Shown here in pieces: positions 39,890 through 48,796 of a DNA stretch of 64,000 bases. The stretch comes from Lewinellaceae bacterium (GTDB lineage: Bacteria > Bacteroidota > Bacteroidia > Chitinophagales > Saprospiraceae), in the NCBI GenBank assembly GCA_020636045.1, contig JACJYP010000002.1, forward strand, positions 124,001 through 188,000. Direction: 5' to 3'. Below the pieces are notes generated by a model, which was not told the origin of the DNA, ran no database searches, and saw only the letters and a program-made list of their open reading frames with translations. The stretch's first letter is position 1; each line of letters begins with the position of its first letter. Made by a program: the position numbers and the translations under genes.

Positions 39890-41166
39890 ACACCTTTGGC
39901 TTCCTGCGCACCGAAGCATTGTCGCTGCTCATCCGGCTTAGGCAGTTATCGCCCTTTTCACTTGTAATGCCAATGTCTCCTGCTGCTACCATCAGCGCCG
40001 AAGCAATGGAGGCCATTGACAGGCATCTGGAAAAAGCAAAAAGCGAACTCCGGAAGTCGGTTACTCAGTTCATTCGCTGGCTTGATAATGCGAGCAGGCA
40101 AAATACAGCACCCAGTGAAGCCCAGGAGCGGTTTACTCTTTTGAAGATCCGTTTCAATCAAATTCTGGATCAACTGGACATTTTCGCGGATGTGTTGTCA
40201 CAGCGTTCCGAGCATTTTACTGGTGTTTGGGTAGCAGGTCTTGATGCACTGGCAGAAGATGCATTGTGCTTGCCGGCGAAGTTATACGAGGCGCCTCCCG
40301 TGATCTGTTTTCTCGACCGCGGACACGGCGCTGCTATTCGCAAGGCCCGCACCCGGCTCCCGGGTGGTGATTCCAACCCGGTAGCGGTAATTCAGGTGCC
40401 TCGTGAGCGAATGGTGGGTAGCGGCATCGGCGCTTCGCTGATCCACGAGGCGGGGCATCAGGGTGCGGCACTGCTTTCGCTGGTCGAATCTGTTCGACCG
40501 GAACTGAAAAAAGCCCGACAGCGCGACCCCGCCCATGACAAGGCCTGGGATATGTATGACCGATGGATTTCGGAAATTTTGGCTGATGTCTGGTCTTTGG
40601 GGCATCTGGGGATAGGGGCTACGGTGGGTCTGATGGGTGTTGTGAGCCTTCCCCGGTATTTTGTATTCAGGATGCTGGGTGATGATCCGCATCCTTTCCC
40701 CTGGATTCGGGTCATGCTAAGCCTTTCATTCGGTCGCTTGCTTTTTCCCGACCCGCAATGGACCGGTTTGGAAAAGACCTGGTGTTCGATGTATCCGACA
40801 AAAGGCTTGTCATCTGAATCGGGCAACCTGATCCGGGAATTGAATGAGACGATGCCCGCTTTTGTTCGACTTGTTGCGGAGCACAAGTCAAAAAGGACTG
40901 ATGCTCGTCGGCTGGCTGACATCCTGCCTTACAGAAAGCGACAGCCGGCCCGTTTGGCGGCATTGTTCAAACAATGGCAGATCCGACCCGATGATTGGCT
41001 TTCTCAGGCGCCTTCACTGGTTTTTGCAGTCGTAGGGCAGGCCCGATTTTCAGGCCTGCTATCGCCGGAAGCCGAAAATCAATTGCTTGTCCGGTGCCTG
41101 ACGCACTGGGCAAAACGACAACGCGCACCGCTTCGGAAAAGCGATCCGGGGCATGTACGCACTTGA
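39886..41166 (+). CDS. HEAGH zinc metalloprotease-like protein, coupled to ELELA protein 2
   Basis: The 426-residue protein has the motif IHEAGHQG (His187, Glu188, His191) and a following WISEILADVW with Glu230 about 39 residues later, matching a gluzincin-like HExxH plus third Glu ligand. There is no signal peptide, and the region before the motif (about residues 30-120) is helical, with DRHLEKAKSELRKSVTQFIR. The ATG at 39886 overlaps the TGA of the gene before it (ATGA), which strongly supports this start over the upstream one. The coupling suggests that the two proteins are made together, for example as protease and substrate. The family is unknown to me. Confidence 0.72.
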   Translation: MNTFGFLRTEALSLLIRLRQLSPFSLVMPMSPAATISAEAMEAIDRHLEKAKSELRKSVTQFIRWLDNASRQNTAPSEAQERFTLLKIRFNQILDQLDIFADVLSQRSEHFTGVWVAGLDALAEDALCLPAKLYEAPPVICFLDRGHGAAIRKARTRLPGGDSNPVAVIQVPRERMVGSGIGASLIHEAGHQGAALLSLVESVRPELKKARQRDPAHDKAWDMYDRWISEILADVWSLGHLGIGATVGLMGVVSLPRYFVFRMLGDDPHPFPWIRVMLSLSFGRLLFPDPQWTGLEKTWCSMYPTKGLSSESGNLIRELNETMPAFVRLVAEHKSKRTDARRLADILPYRKRQPARLAALFKQWQIRPDDWLSQAPSLVFAVVGQARFSGLLSPEAENQLLVRCLTHWAKRQRAPLRKSDPGHVRT

Positions 41167-41188
41167 TTCACCAATAAAAAATCATGTT

Positions 41189-42898
41189 ATGCAACCATTT
41201 CTTTTTTATGCCGAAATTGTGGAGCAAACCATTCGGGAAGGAACGCCGATGAGAGTGCGCTTGCGGGTGGTGCCCAATCCCGATTTTGTGGATGCTGGCG
41301 ATAATGTAGTATTTGATATCCGGTTTTTACTGGACGATAACGACTTGTTGCCTGATGGAACAACGGCTGCCGGGGGCAGCAACCCTGTACCCCAGATTAC
41401 GGGCAGCGGCATTTATTATTATAACTTCAGCGGCCTTGCCGTCCAACAAGCACCCTATTCACTGGTCATCACTGTTACGAACAGCACGGATACAGATCAA
41501 ACGAACCTGCTGACCACTCCTGCTACATTTTCCTTTTTGGTAATTCCTGCACCTGTGGTGCCCCCGAATCAGACGGCTGTATCTTTATCGCGTTATACGC
41601 CCCCCGATACTGTAGATGAGCCCTTTTGGGACAACCTGAAAGCGAGCCAGATAAAATTCAAACCGCTGTATGATTTTGTAATCAGTACGGGACTTTGCAA
41701 CCCGGATGCCAATAGTCCTGGGAGCCCTATGCTGAACCGCCTGCCTTTTGTTGGCGTCGGACAATATTCTATCCTGAAGTTTGCGGTGGAAGCCTATATG
41801 GTATCCGCTATCAGTCCGGGTGATGATCCTGCCCTGAATAATTATCTGGTGACGCAGGGTAATTTTGCCAATGCCAAGGTATTGCCATACTACAACATGG
41901 TTCTGCAAAACCTGCAGCAATACCAGTTCGATGTTGTGGATACGGCCTGTAAACAGAAACTGTACGATAAGATCCGAAACTTTAACCCCCTGGAGCTGAT
42001 CTACGATTACTGGATGGATCAGGCAGGGCTGACACAAGCCATGAACCTGATTTGCCTGCGCTTTCAAAATATAGACAAAGTACCTGAACTGGCAGCGCTT
42101 TACCGGCTGGATACCAATCCTTTGTTGCCCTTGTCCAATCTGTTGTGGGGATTCTGTCAGGACGAACAGCACACAGTTTCACAACGTCGCAGGGGACACG
42201 AATACGGTTGTGCCTATGGCCTTACACTCATCGGAGATGCAGTCCGGAACGTTAGGGGGATCGACAACAGATCCCGCTTCCTGGAGGCTTACCATACCCT
42301 TTTGCATAAGTGCGCAGTTTATTATGTCAAATCAGACGACACTACCTACATCGCGGATGGCTTGCCTGTGCTGAACGCGCTGAAAGAAGTGCACATCCTG
42401 CTGGCAGAAGGTAATCACAACAGTTACAGCAACCTGACTTTCACTGCCAGGCACGAAAACATAGTGCGGCAATTCCTGCTTTCCCAACCCGAAATGGACA
42501 GATTTCTCGGCGGGCGGGCGATGGTGCCTTACGCCGAGCCCTGGCAAGGGCCCCTTGATACGGTTCGGGGTATGATGAGGTGGGGAAATGCAGGCGCCCG
42601 TAATTTTTACGACCTGGCGTATTACGGTGAGCTTATTCTGCTTTCTGTCAGATGGGGTAACTGGAGTGCGGCGATCGATCCGAATCAGGCGGCCAACTGG
42701 GCCGATGCATTTCGTAATGAGATCATGCAATATATCCATTCCTACCGCGCAGTTGCAGGCGTCGATCTTTCGGCTGATACGACGAGTTTGAGCGAAGAAC
42801 ATTTCAGGCAGCCGAGCTGGCATATCATGAAGCGTATGGTCCATGACCGGAATACCGGGAAACAGGGCGCCCGAAGCAGCGCTTCAGCAACAGGTTGA
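41189..42898 (+). CDS. 569-residue protein of unknown function in the ELELA cassette
   Basis: It starts MQPFLFYAEIVEQTIREGTP. The N-terminal part (about residues 1-125) is β-rich like an immunoglobulin-type domain (MRVRLRVVPNPDFVDAGDNV, YSLVITVTNSTDTDQTNLLT) and is followed by a Pro-rich linker. The remaining 430 residues look helical, with several conserved-looking His, Trp and Tyr (WGFCQDEQHTVSQRRRGHEY, GNHNSYSNLTFTARHENIV). No signal peptide was found. It lies 22 bases after the protease gene, and a strong terminator follows, so it closes the cassette's main transcript. No function can be assigned. Confidence 0.68.
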   Translation: MQPFLFYAEIVEQTIREGTPMRVRLRVVPNPDFVDAGDNVVFDIRFLLDDNDLLPDGTTAAGGSNPVPQITGSGIYYYNFSGLAVQQAPYSLVITVTNSTDTDQTNLLTTPATFSFLVIPAPVVPPNQTAVSLSRYTPPDTVDEPFWDNLKASQIKFKPLYDFVISTGLCNPDANSPGSPMLNRLPFVGVGQYSILKFAVEAYMVSAISPGDDPALNNYLVTQGNFANAKVLPYYNMVLQNLQQYQFDVVDTACKQKLYDKIRNFNPLELIYDYWMDQAGLTQAMNLICLRFQNIDKVPELAALYRLDTNPLLPLSNLLWGFCQDEQHTVSQRRRGHEYGCAYGLTLIGDAVRNVRGIDNRSRFLEAYHTLLHKCAVYYVKSDDTTYIADGLPVLNALKEVHILLAEGNHNSYSNLTFTARHENIVRQFLLSQPEMDRFLGGRAMVPYAEPWQGPLDTVRGMMRWGNAGARNFYDLAYYGELILLSVRWGNWSAAIDPNQAANWADAFRNEIMQYIHSYRAVAGVDLSADTTSLSEEHFRQPSWHIMKRMVHDRNTGKQGARSSASATG

Positions 42899-42906
42899 AT
42901 TTATCT

Positions 42907-42968
42907 GGAGGCTTGATGTCTGTTTTCTGGATTGCTGAATGTCAGAATCAGGCCTCCTTTCTTTTTCT
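42907..42968 (+). terminator. intrinsic terminator ending the ELELA cassette transcript
   Basis: GGAGGCTTGAT and ATCAGGCCTCC (11 pairs with one G-T) are separated by about 30 bases that fold partly on themselves, and the tract TTTCTTTTTCTTT follows. It lies 9 bases after the stop of the 569-residue protein gene. Confidence 0.7.
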
Positions 42969-42986
42969 TTATTAAAAAATAGCATT

Positions 42987-43187
42987 ATGTGTCTGCTTTG
43001 CCAACATAAGCAGCTGGATCAAATGTCCGTGTTGCAGGAAATATTTCACGAAATGGAACTGGCCACTCCATCTATACGATCAAGGCCTGAACAAATCCAC
43101 CACAAAAGCAGGCGCGAACGACGGGCTGCCTTTATCCGCTCGGGTACTCAAAAATCGATCTTGAGGGAAGTGCTTGAATCCCTCTGA
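42987..43187 (+). CDS. 66-residue basic peptide with CxxC and a leader-like EMELA motif
   Basis: The small protein starts MCLLCQHKQLDQM, continues LQEIFHEMELATPSI, and is rich in Arg, Lys and Ser to the end (RRERRAAFIRSG). The segment EMELATP resembles the ELELA motif of the proteins at 38349 and 39170. It precedes the amidohydrolase by 27 bases on the same strand. The frame stays open upstream to 42939, but the ATG at 42987 lies after the terminator hairpin. It is short, and could be a chance frame. Confidence 0.45.
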   Translation: MCLLCQHKQLDQMSVLQEIFHEMELATPSIRSRPEQIHHKSRRERRAAFIRSGTQKSILREVLESL

Positions 43188-43214
43188 CCCTGTTAACCAC
43201 TCAAAACCAGGCCA

Positions 43215-43955
43215 ATGATTATTGATGCTCATTGTCATGCCGGAAAAGGAGACGGCATGTCAGGCCCCTGGGATACCGAGGCGCCGATTGATCTGTATCT
43301 CCGTCAGGCCGATGAAAGCAGGATCACCAGGACCATTATATTTCCGGCATTCCATACCGATTATGCCGTTGCGAACCGGGGCGTGGCCGCTTTAATTACA
43401 AAGTATCCGCGGCGGCTTTGGGGATTTGCATTCGTACATGCCGACCGCGACAAAGGCAGGGTGTTCGAGATGGTGCAAACTGCTGTACAACAATACAGGT
43501 TCCGCGGCATAAAGGTGCATCGCCGCGATGCGCCGATCAGTCGCGAAATTTGCGAAACTGCGGCTCATTTTGGCTTGCCTGTGCTGTACGACGTTATGGA
43601 TGATGTGGCGAGCATAGAGTTATTTGCCCGCCAGTACCCAACAGTAAATTTCATCATTCCGCATCTTGGAAGTTTTGCTGATGACTGGAAAGCGCAGTTA
43701 GCGATCACCGACCATTTGATCCGCCATGACAATGTATTTACGGATACATCGGGTGTGCGGCGTTTCGATCTGCTGCGACGCTGCTTCCAACGGGCAGGCG
43801 CCAACAAAATAATCTTTGGATCAGACGGCCCCTGGCTTCACCCCGGTGTGGAATTATCCAAGATATTTTTCCTGAAAGCGTCCTCTGCGGACACCGAAAA
43901 AATGCTTTACAAAAATATTCTGTCTCTGATTGGTTCAGAACGACCAACATTTTGA
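43215..43955 (+). CDS. amidohydrolase family (TIM-barrel) metal-dependent hydrolase
   Basis: The 246-residue protein has the amidohydrolase-2 layout: metal site MIIDAHCHAG (His6, His8), a conserved GFAFVHADRDKGRVFEM stretch, the Lys of GIKVHRRDAP, FIIPHLGSF (His), and FGSDGPWLHPG with Asp. Substrates are unknown; related enzymes decarboxylate or hydrolyse small ring compounds. Length is shorter than most members, but the barrel seems complete. It ends the AT-richer segment, 27 bases after the small peptide, and may be co-transcribed with it. Confidence 0.82.
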   Translation: MIIDAHCHAGKGDGMSGPWDTEAPIDLYLRQADESRITRTIIFPAFHTDYAVANRGVAALITKYPRRLWGFAFVHADRDKGRVFEMVQTAVQQYRFRGIKVHRRDAPISREICETAAHFGLPVLYDVMDDVASIELFARQYPTVNFIIPHLGSFADDWKAQLAITDHLIRHDNVFTDTSGVRRFDLLRRCFQRAGANKIIFGSDGPWLHPGVELSKIFFLKASSADTEKMLYKNILSLIGSERPTF

Positions 43956-44006
43956 TGTTGACGTATCGTAGTTGCTAAAAGACAGGCCCGAGCAAACACC
44001 TTTTTC

Positions 44007-44014
44007 TATCTTTG
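44007..44014 (+). promoter_or_regulatory. -7 box TATCTTTG for alanine dehydrogenase
   Basis: Exact TAnnTTTG match 46 bases before the ald ATG at 44061. Confidence 0.6.
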
Positions 44015-44060
44015 CCCACCTTTCTGACAACACTATCTACCAACTAAAATCAATCGGAAT

Positions 44061-45173
44061 ATGATTATTGGTGTACCAAAGGAGATCAAAAGCAACGAAA
44101 ACCGCGTAGCGCTCACCCCGGCGGGCGCGCTTGAACTCACCCGCCGCGGACATACCGTATACGTACAAAGCACGGCCGGCGAAGGCAGCGGTTTTGAAGA
44201 TGAAGAATACAAAGGCGCCGGCGCGCAGATACTCGGCACCGCCGACGAGGTATGGCAGATCGCCGAGATGATCATGAAAGTGAAAGAGCCGATCGCCGAA
44301 GAATACAAGCGCTGCCGCGCCAATCAACTGATTTTCACCTATTTCCACTTCGCTTCCAGCGAGGAACTCACACACGCGATGATCGAGAGCGGTGCGGTCT
44401 GCCTCGCCTACGAGACCGTGGAAACAAAAGACCGCCAGTTGCCGCTTCTGATCCCCATGTCGGAAGTAGCAGGCCGGATGGCCATCCAGGAAGGCGCCAA
44501 ATACCTGGAGAAACCCGTCAAGGGCCGCGGCGTATTGCTCGGCGGCGTACCAGGGGTGCCTCCCGGCAAGGTCATGGTCATCGGCGGCGGCGTGGTCGGT
44601 ACGCAGGCTGCTAAAATGGCTGCGGGCCTGGGTGCGCAGGTAACCCTGCTCGACACCAACCTCAACCGCCTGCGCTACCTGAACGACGTGATGCCGGCCA
44701 ATGTGGTCACCATGTTCTCCAACGAATACACCATCCGCCGTCTGATCAAGGACCACGACCTGATCGTGGGCGCCGTACTGATCCCGGGCGCCAAGGCTCC
44801 CAAACTGATCACCCGCGATATGCTCAAACATATGCACGCCGGCACGGTGATGGTCGACGTGGCGGTTGACCAGGGCGGTTGTTTCGAAACTACCAAGGCC
44901 ACTACACACGCCGACCCGACCTACATCATCGACGACGTAGTGCATTACTGCGTCGCCAACATGCCGGGCGCTGTACCGTTCACTTCCACGGTGGCCCTGA
45001 CCAACGCGACCTTGCCCTATGCGATTCAGTTGGCGAACAAAGGCTGGCAAAAGGCCTGCGCGGACAACAACGAACTGCGCCTGGGACTCAATGTGGTAGG
45101 TGGAAAAGTCGTATACGAGGGGGTTGCCGAAGCCTTCGACCTGCCGCTGGTAAAGGTGGAATCGGTGATGTGA
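44061..45173 (+). CDS. ald: alanine dehydrogenase
   Basis: The 370-residue enzyme interconverts L-alanine and pyruvate plus ammonia with NAD. Its start, MIIGVPKEIKSNENRVALTP, is typical. The residues known as catalytic in this family fall at the usual numbers: Lys75 in MKVKEP, His96 in YFHFAS and Asp270 in VDVAVDQGG. The NAD-binding glycine motif is VIGGGVVGTQAAKMAAGLGA (residues 174-193). The length equals that of characterised alanine dehydrogenases. It has its own promoter and no partner in an operon. Confidence 0.96.
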   Translation: MIIGVPKEIKSNENRVALTPAGALELTRRGHTVYVQSTAGEGSGFEDEEYKGAGAQILGTADEVWQIAEMIMKVKEPIAEEYKRCRANQLIFTYFHFASSEELTHAMIESGAVCLAYETVETKDRQLPLLIPMSEVAGRMAIQEGAKYLEKPVKGRGVLLGGVPGVPPGKVMVIGGGVVGTQAAKMAAGLGAQVTLLDTNLNRLRYLNDVMPANVVTMFSNEYTIRRLIKDHDLIVGAVLIPGAKAPKLITRDMLKHMHAGTVMVDVAVDQGGCFETTKATTHADPTYIIDDVVHYCVANMPGAVPFTSTVALTNATLPYAIQLANKGWQKACADNNELRLGLNVVGGKVVYEGVAEAFDLPLVKVESVM

Positions 45174-45285
45174 TCACTCCCCGTCAAGGGCTTTTAGCCG
45201 GCTGATTTTCAGTAAATAACGCTTATTCGAGCCATTTGTACCAAATGAATGGCCCAACAGGGTATTCCCTCGCTATATTGCCGCA

Positions 45286-47217
45286 ATGATCCTTCCGGAA
45301 AAAGCATTGCTCCGCACGGCCATTTTGCTGCTGGGCGTTTCGACGCTGTCCGCTGCTGCGCAGGCCCAGCGCGATTCGGCAATTCTGTTGCCCGGCGCCG
45401 AGGTGCGCAGCGCCCGTTTTGATCAAACGGGCTTCGCCGTATGGCGGGCAGATTCCTTGCCCATACCGGCAATGCTCAATCTTTCGGACAGGTTGCTTTG
45501 GGAAAATCCCTTATCGGTGCGGGCAAATGCTCCCGGCGCACTGGCCACCATATCGGCAAGGGGGACCGGACCATCTCGAACGCCGGTTTTCTGGAACGGC
45601 CTGAACATCCAGAGCCCGCAAAACGGTGTGGTAGATGCGGCCTTGCTGCCGTTGTGGCCCGACGATCGCCTGGAGGTCCGCTATGGCGGGCAAAGCGCCG
45701 CGCAGAGCAGCGGCGCGATGGGGGCAGTGGTCATGGTAGACCCCGTGTACGATCTTGACGAAGGCTTTTCAGGTGCTGCAGGCGCTGCAATGGGCAGTTT
45801 CGGCCGCCGCGACTTGCAGGCAAGCCTGGGGTACGCAGGCGGCGGACTGGATGCACAGATCAGAGCGGGATGGCAGCAGGCCGACAACGATTTTCCTTTT
45901 GTCAATACCGCCCGGATCGGCCAGCCGGAAATGCGGCAACCCAACAACGAACTGGAAAAACTGGATATCCAGCAACTCAATCGCCTGATCATCGGCAGCC
46001 GTGATATTGTAAAGACCGCCGTCTGGCATCAGCGCGCTTTCCGGGAGATCCCGCCGGCCATGACCGAATCGCCTTCGGAAACCTGGCAACGCGACCGCGC
46101 CACCCGCCTCGTTGCCGGCTGGGAGCATAGCCGGAATGCCCGGTCGCTGCTCCATACCCACGTCGCTTATATCGACGAGGCCATCTATTTTCGCTTTGCG
46201 GGTCGCGTCGATTCCAGCCGGGCGCGCACGGCACTCGTTCGCACGGAATATGCCCGGCGTGTCGGGCGCCGGTTCAACTGGAAAGCGGGAGCCAGCGCTA
46301 TTCAACAGTGGGCACAGGCGGACGGATATGCCGACACATCGCGCTGGTACCATCAAACCCGGCTGGGCACGTTCGGGATGGGGGAGTGGCACTGGCCCGG
46401 CGGCAGCGTGACGGCCCTGCTTCGCCAGGAATGGGTGGAAAAAGAAGCCGTGCCCTTCACGTGGTCGCTGGGAGGACGCCTGGATATTGGTCGCGCCGGA
46501 TCGCTCAGGCTGCACTTGTCCCGCAATTTCAACCTGCCCACTTTCAACGACCGATTCTGGCTTTCCTATGGTCAATCGGAACTCAGGCCGGAAAAAGGAT
46601 ACAGCGCCGATGCCGGTTGGATTTTTCAGCACGGGGATTTTTCGGTGGAGGCCGCTGCTTTTCAATCGCTGATAGACGACTGGATCCTTTGGCAACCCGG
46701 CGCCGATGGTATTTTCAGACCGGGCAATCTGCGCAAAGTGTGGAGTCGAGGCCTGGAGGCGGCCGTGCACTGTAAAAAGGACATCAAGCGCTGGCGGCTG
46801 GCTTTTTCCGGACGATATCAATATGTGAAAGCGACGAATGCGGCAGTGTACGGCGGCTCGGAAGCGTCGTTGCACAAGCAACTGACCTATACCCCGAACC
46901 ACCGGGCTGGTGTTACCGTAAAACTTATCCGCGGTCGCTTCCAGGGAGCATATTTGCATCAGTGGACGGGTAAGCGGTACGTCACTACAGATAATTCGGA
47001 TGTATTACAGGGATTTATGACCGGTAATTTTTTGGCCCAATACGATTTTCCGATCCTGCGCAGCACTTCGCTTGCAGGCTCCAAAGCAAAGAGCGGCAGC
47101 AAACGGCTGGTCGTGTACGTTCGATTGGAGAACCTCTGGGACCAGGCCTATCAGGTCATTGCTTTCCGGCCGATGCCCGGCCGAAACTGGCTGCTGGGCG
47201 TTCGTTATGTCTGGTGA
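45286..47217 (+). CDS. TonB-dependent outer-membrane receptor
   Basis: The 643-residue protein has a signal peptide (MILPEKALLRTAILLLGVST) and a plug domain (about residues 30-150; GALATISARGTGPSRTPVFW, NIQSPQNGVVDAALLPLWPD, RLEVRYGGQSAAQSSGAMG). The remaining sequence has alternating strands ending in LRLENLWDQAYQV-like β-barrel segments and a C-terminal aromatic-containing strand (RNWLLGVRYVW). It uses energy from TonB/ExbBD, such as the set at 16497-18705. There is no carboxypeptidase-like N-terminal extension and no adjacent SusD gene, so it is a BtuB/FepA-like receptor and not a polysaccharide system. The substrate is unknown. Confidence 0.86.
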   Translation: MILPEKALLRTAILLLGVSTLSAAAQAQRDSAILLPGAEVRSARFDQTGFAVWRADSLPIPAMLNLSDRLLWENPLSVRANAPGALATISARGTGPSRTPVFWNGLNIQSPQNGVVDAALLPLWPDDRLEVRYGGQSAAQSSGAMGAVVMVDPVYDLDEGFSGAAGAAMGSFGRRDLQASLGYAGGGLDAQIRAGWQQADNDFPFVNTARIGQPEMRQPNNELEKLDIQQLNRLIIGSRDIVKTAVWHQRAFREIPPAMTESPSETWQRDRATRLVAGWEHSRNARSLLHTHVAYIDEAIYFRFAGRVDSSRARTALVRTEYARRVGRRFNWKAGASAIQQWAQADGYADTSRWYHQTRLGTFGMGEWHWPGGSVTALLRQEWVEKEAVPFTWSLGGRLDIGRAGSLRLHLSRNFNLPTFNDRFWLSYGQSELRPEKGYSADAGWIFQHGDFSVEAAAFQSLIDDWILWQPGADGIFRPGNLRKVWSRGLEAAVHCKKDIKRWRLAFSGRYQYVKATNAAVYGGSEASLHKQLTYTPNHRAGVTVKLIRGRFQGAYLHQWTGKRYVTTDNSDVLQGFMTGNFLAQYDFPILRSTSLAGSKAKSGSKRLVVYVRLENLWDQAYQVIAFRPMPGRNWLLGVRYVW

Positions 47218-47304
47218 TGGCAACAATATGCCGGATTATCAGGATCGATGATATTATTTTTAGCGCAAGACACTGCCGGTTTATCGGGGCTGTCGCTTAC
47301 TTCA

Positions 47305-47312
47305 TACATTTG
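47305..47312 (+). promoter_or_regulatory. -7 box TACATTTG, 5 bases before the ATG at 47318
   Basis: Exact TAnnTTTG match. A transcript from it would be leaderless. No TTG was seen at the standard upstream distance. Confidence 0.35.
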
Positions 47313-47317
47313 CCGGC

Positions 47318-48784
47318 ATGAATCGCAAAATCGAAGGATGGTCATATGCTTTGCTTTCCGCACTCTGCGGTATTTACATCATTCTTCGCGCCTGGAAGAT
47401 CCCGATCACCGTAGATGAAAGCACGACAGCGGTCATCCACGTTCAGCGCACCGTGCTGGATACGCTTTTTTACACGAAAGAGGCCAACCCCAACAACCAC
47501 ATACTCAACACCGTCGGGATCAAGTTTTTTACCGGCATATTCGACTGGTGGCCGATTGTCGTGCGTCTGCCGGTGATGATAGGCGCCGGCCTGTATTTAT
47601 GGGCATCAGTGATGCTGAGCAAACGCCTGTCCCAAAGTTCCTGGGTACGGCTTTTCACGTTTGCACTGTTGATTGGCAACCCCTATCTGCTCGAATTTTT
47701 CGCTCTGGCACGCGGCTACGGCCTGGGCGCCGGCCTGATGATGATGGCCTTGTGGCAGGCATGGCTTTTTTTGGAGTCAAATGAAGGGAAATACTTACGG
47801 ACATCCATAATACTGGCCGGACTGGCCGTGTATGCCAATTTTACCTTGTTGCTGTTCTTCGCGCCTTTTACCGGCCTGTTGTTTCTTGCCGCCCTGCAAA
47901 TGAATCCCTCCTTGTCGTCGTGGTGGGGAAAAAGCAAACAGGCCCTGGCGGTGCTGGCCGGCTGGCTGGCGCTGTGGTATCTGCCGCTTTCGCGTTTGAG
48001 CGAGCACCCGGAAATGAAATTTTTTACCAATATCGATACACCCGTTGCGGCGGTATCCGATTCGGTACGTGCCGCTATTCACAACTATGCCTATTTCGGC
48101 AACGACACGGTGCGTATCCTTACCTGGGCGATCATCCTTTTTGTGGCTGCTGTTTGGGTTGTCGTGCTTCGCAAATGGTGGCGCAATGGCCGGCGCTTTG
48201 CATCAGATCCCGCCCTTTTTATGATCGCGATCCTGCCCGGGGCCCTGCTCACCAACATCGTGATCGTTCACCTCGCCGATACGCATTACCTGCAGGCCCG
48301 GCTCGGCCTGTTTTACTATCCCTTGTTCGCCCTGCACGTGGGTGTGGCTGCCGCGTGGCTTTGGCAATCCCCAAAATGGATGGCCGTAGCGTTGATGTTG
48401 CCTGTTATTTCGCTGACCGGCCTGAATCTGGGGCGGAACTACAACCTTTGGGTGGCGTCGGAATGGTGGTTCGACCCCGGCACATACATTGTGATCGATT
48501 ACCTGAAGGCTACCTATGAAAGCGAGGGCCGCAATGAGCCGTACTCACTGGATACGCATCATGTGATGCAGAATTCCCTCGATTTTCACCTCACCCTCGA
48601 TCCGCGCGGGTACGGGAAATACGCCAAACTGGTGCAGTATCATGGCCTGCGACCACCGCAGCGCAACACTGATTTTTACTATGCCGTCAGCACGGAAGAA
48701 GTGAAAGACATCATGGATGCTTACGAATACGTGTTGTGGATACCTCGGAGCAGTTGTGTATTGCTGCGCAAAAAACAGCAATGA
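47318..48784 (+). CDS. GT39-like membrane glycosyltransferase
   Basis: The 488-residue protein has about eleven membrane helices. The first loop has TVDESTTAVIHVQRTVLDTL with Asp-Glu, and FYTKEANPNNHILNTVGIKF follows, similar to the acidic catalytic loop of GT39/ArnT-like GT-C enzymes. The middle contains ARGYGLGAGLMMMALWQAWL, also frequent in the group. These enzymes move sugars from polyprenyl-phosphate carriers onto lipids or proteins. The acceptor cannot be told. It follows the TonB receptor gene by 100 bases, and converges with the TIR-like gene (12 bases between stops). Confidence 0.72.
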   Translation: MNRKIEGWSYALLSALCGIYIILRAWKIPITVDESTTAVIHVQRTVLDTLFYTKEANPNNHILNTVGIKFFTGIFDWWPIVVRLPVMIGAGLYLWASVMLSKRLSQSSWVRLFTFALLIGNPYLLEFFALARGYGLGAGLMMMALWQAWLFLESNEGKYLRTSIILAGLAVYANFTLLLFFAPFTGLLFLAALQMNPSLSSWWGKSKQALAVLAGWLALWYLPLSRLSEHPEMKFFTNIDTPVAAVSDSVRAAIHNYAYFGNDTVRILTWAIILFVAAVWVVVLRKWWRNGRRFASDPALFMIAILPGALLTNIVIVHLADTHYLQARLGLFYYPLFALHVGVAAAWLWQSPKWMAVALMLPVISLTGLNLGRNYNLWVASEWWFDPGTYIVIDYLKATYESEGRNEPYSLDTHHVMQNSLDFHLTLDPRGYGKYAKLVQYHGLRPPQRNTDFYYAVSTEEVKDIMDAYEYVLWIPRSSCVLLRKKQQ

Positions 48785-48796
48785 GCCTCGCGCGAT

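Noticed and set aside
45174..45285. Cobalamin riboswitch before the TonB-dependent receptor
   Set aside because: The gap is only 112 bases and I see no B12-box-like conserved core.
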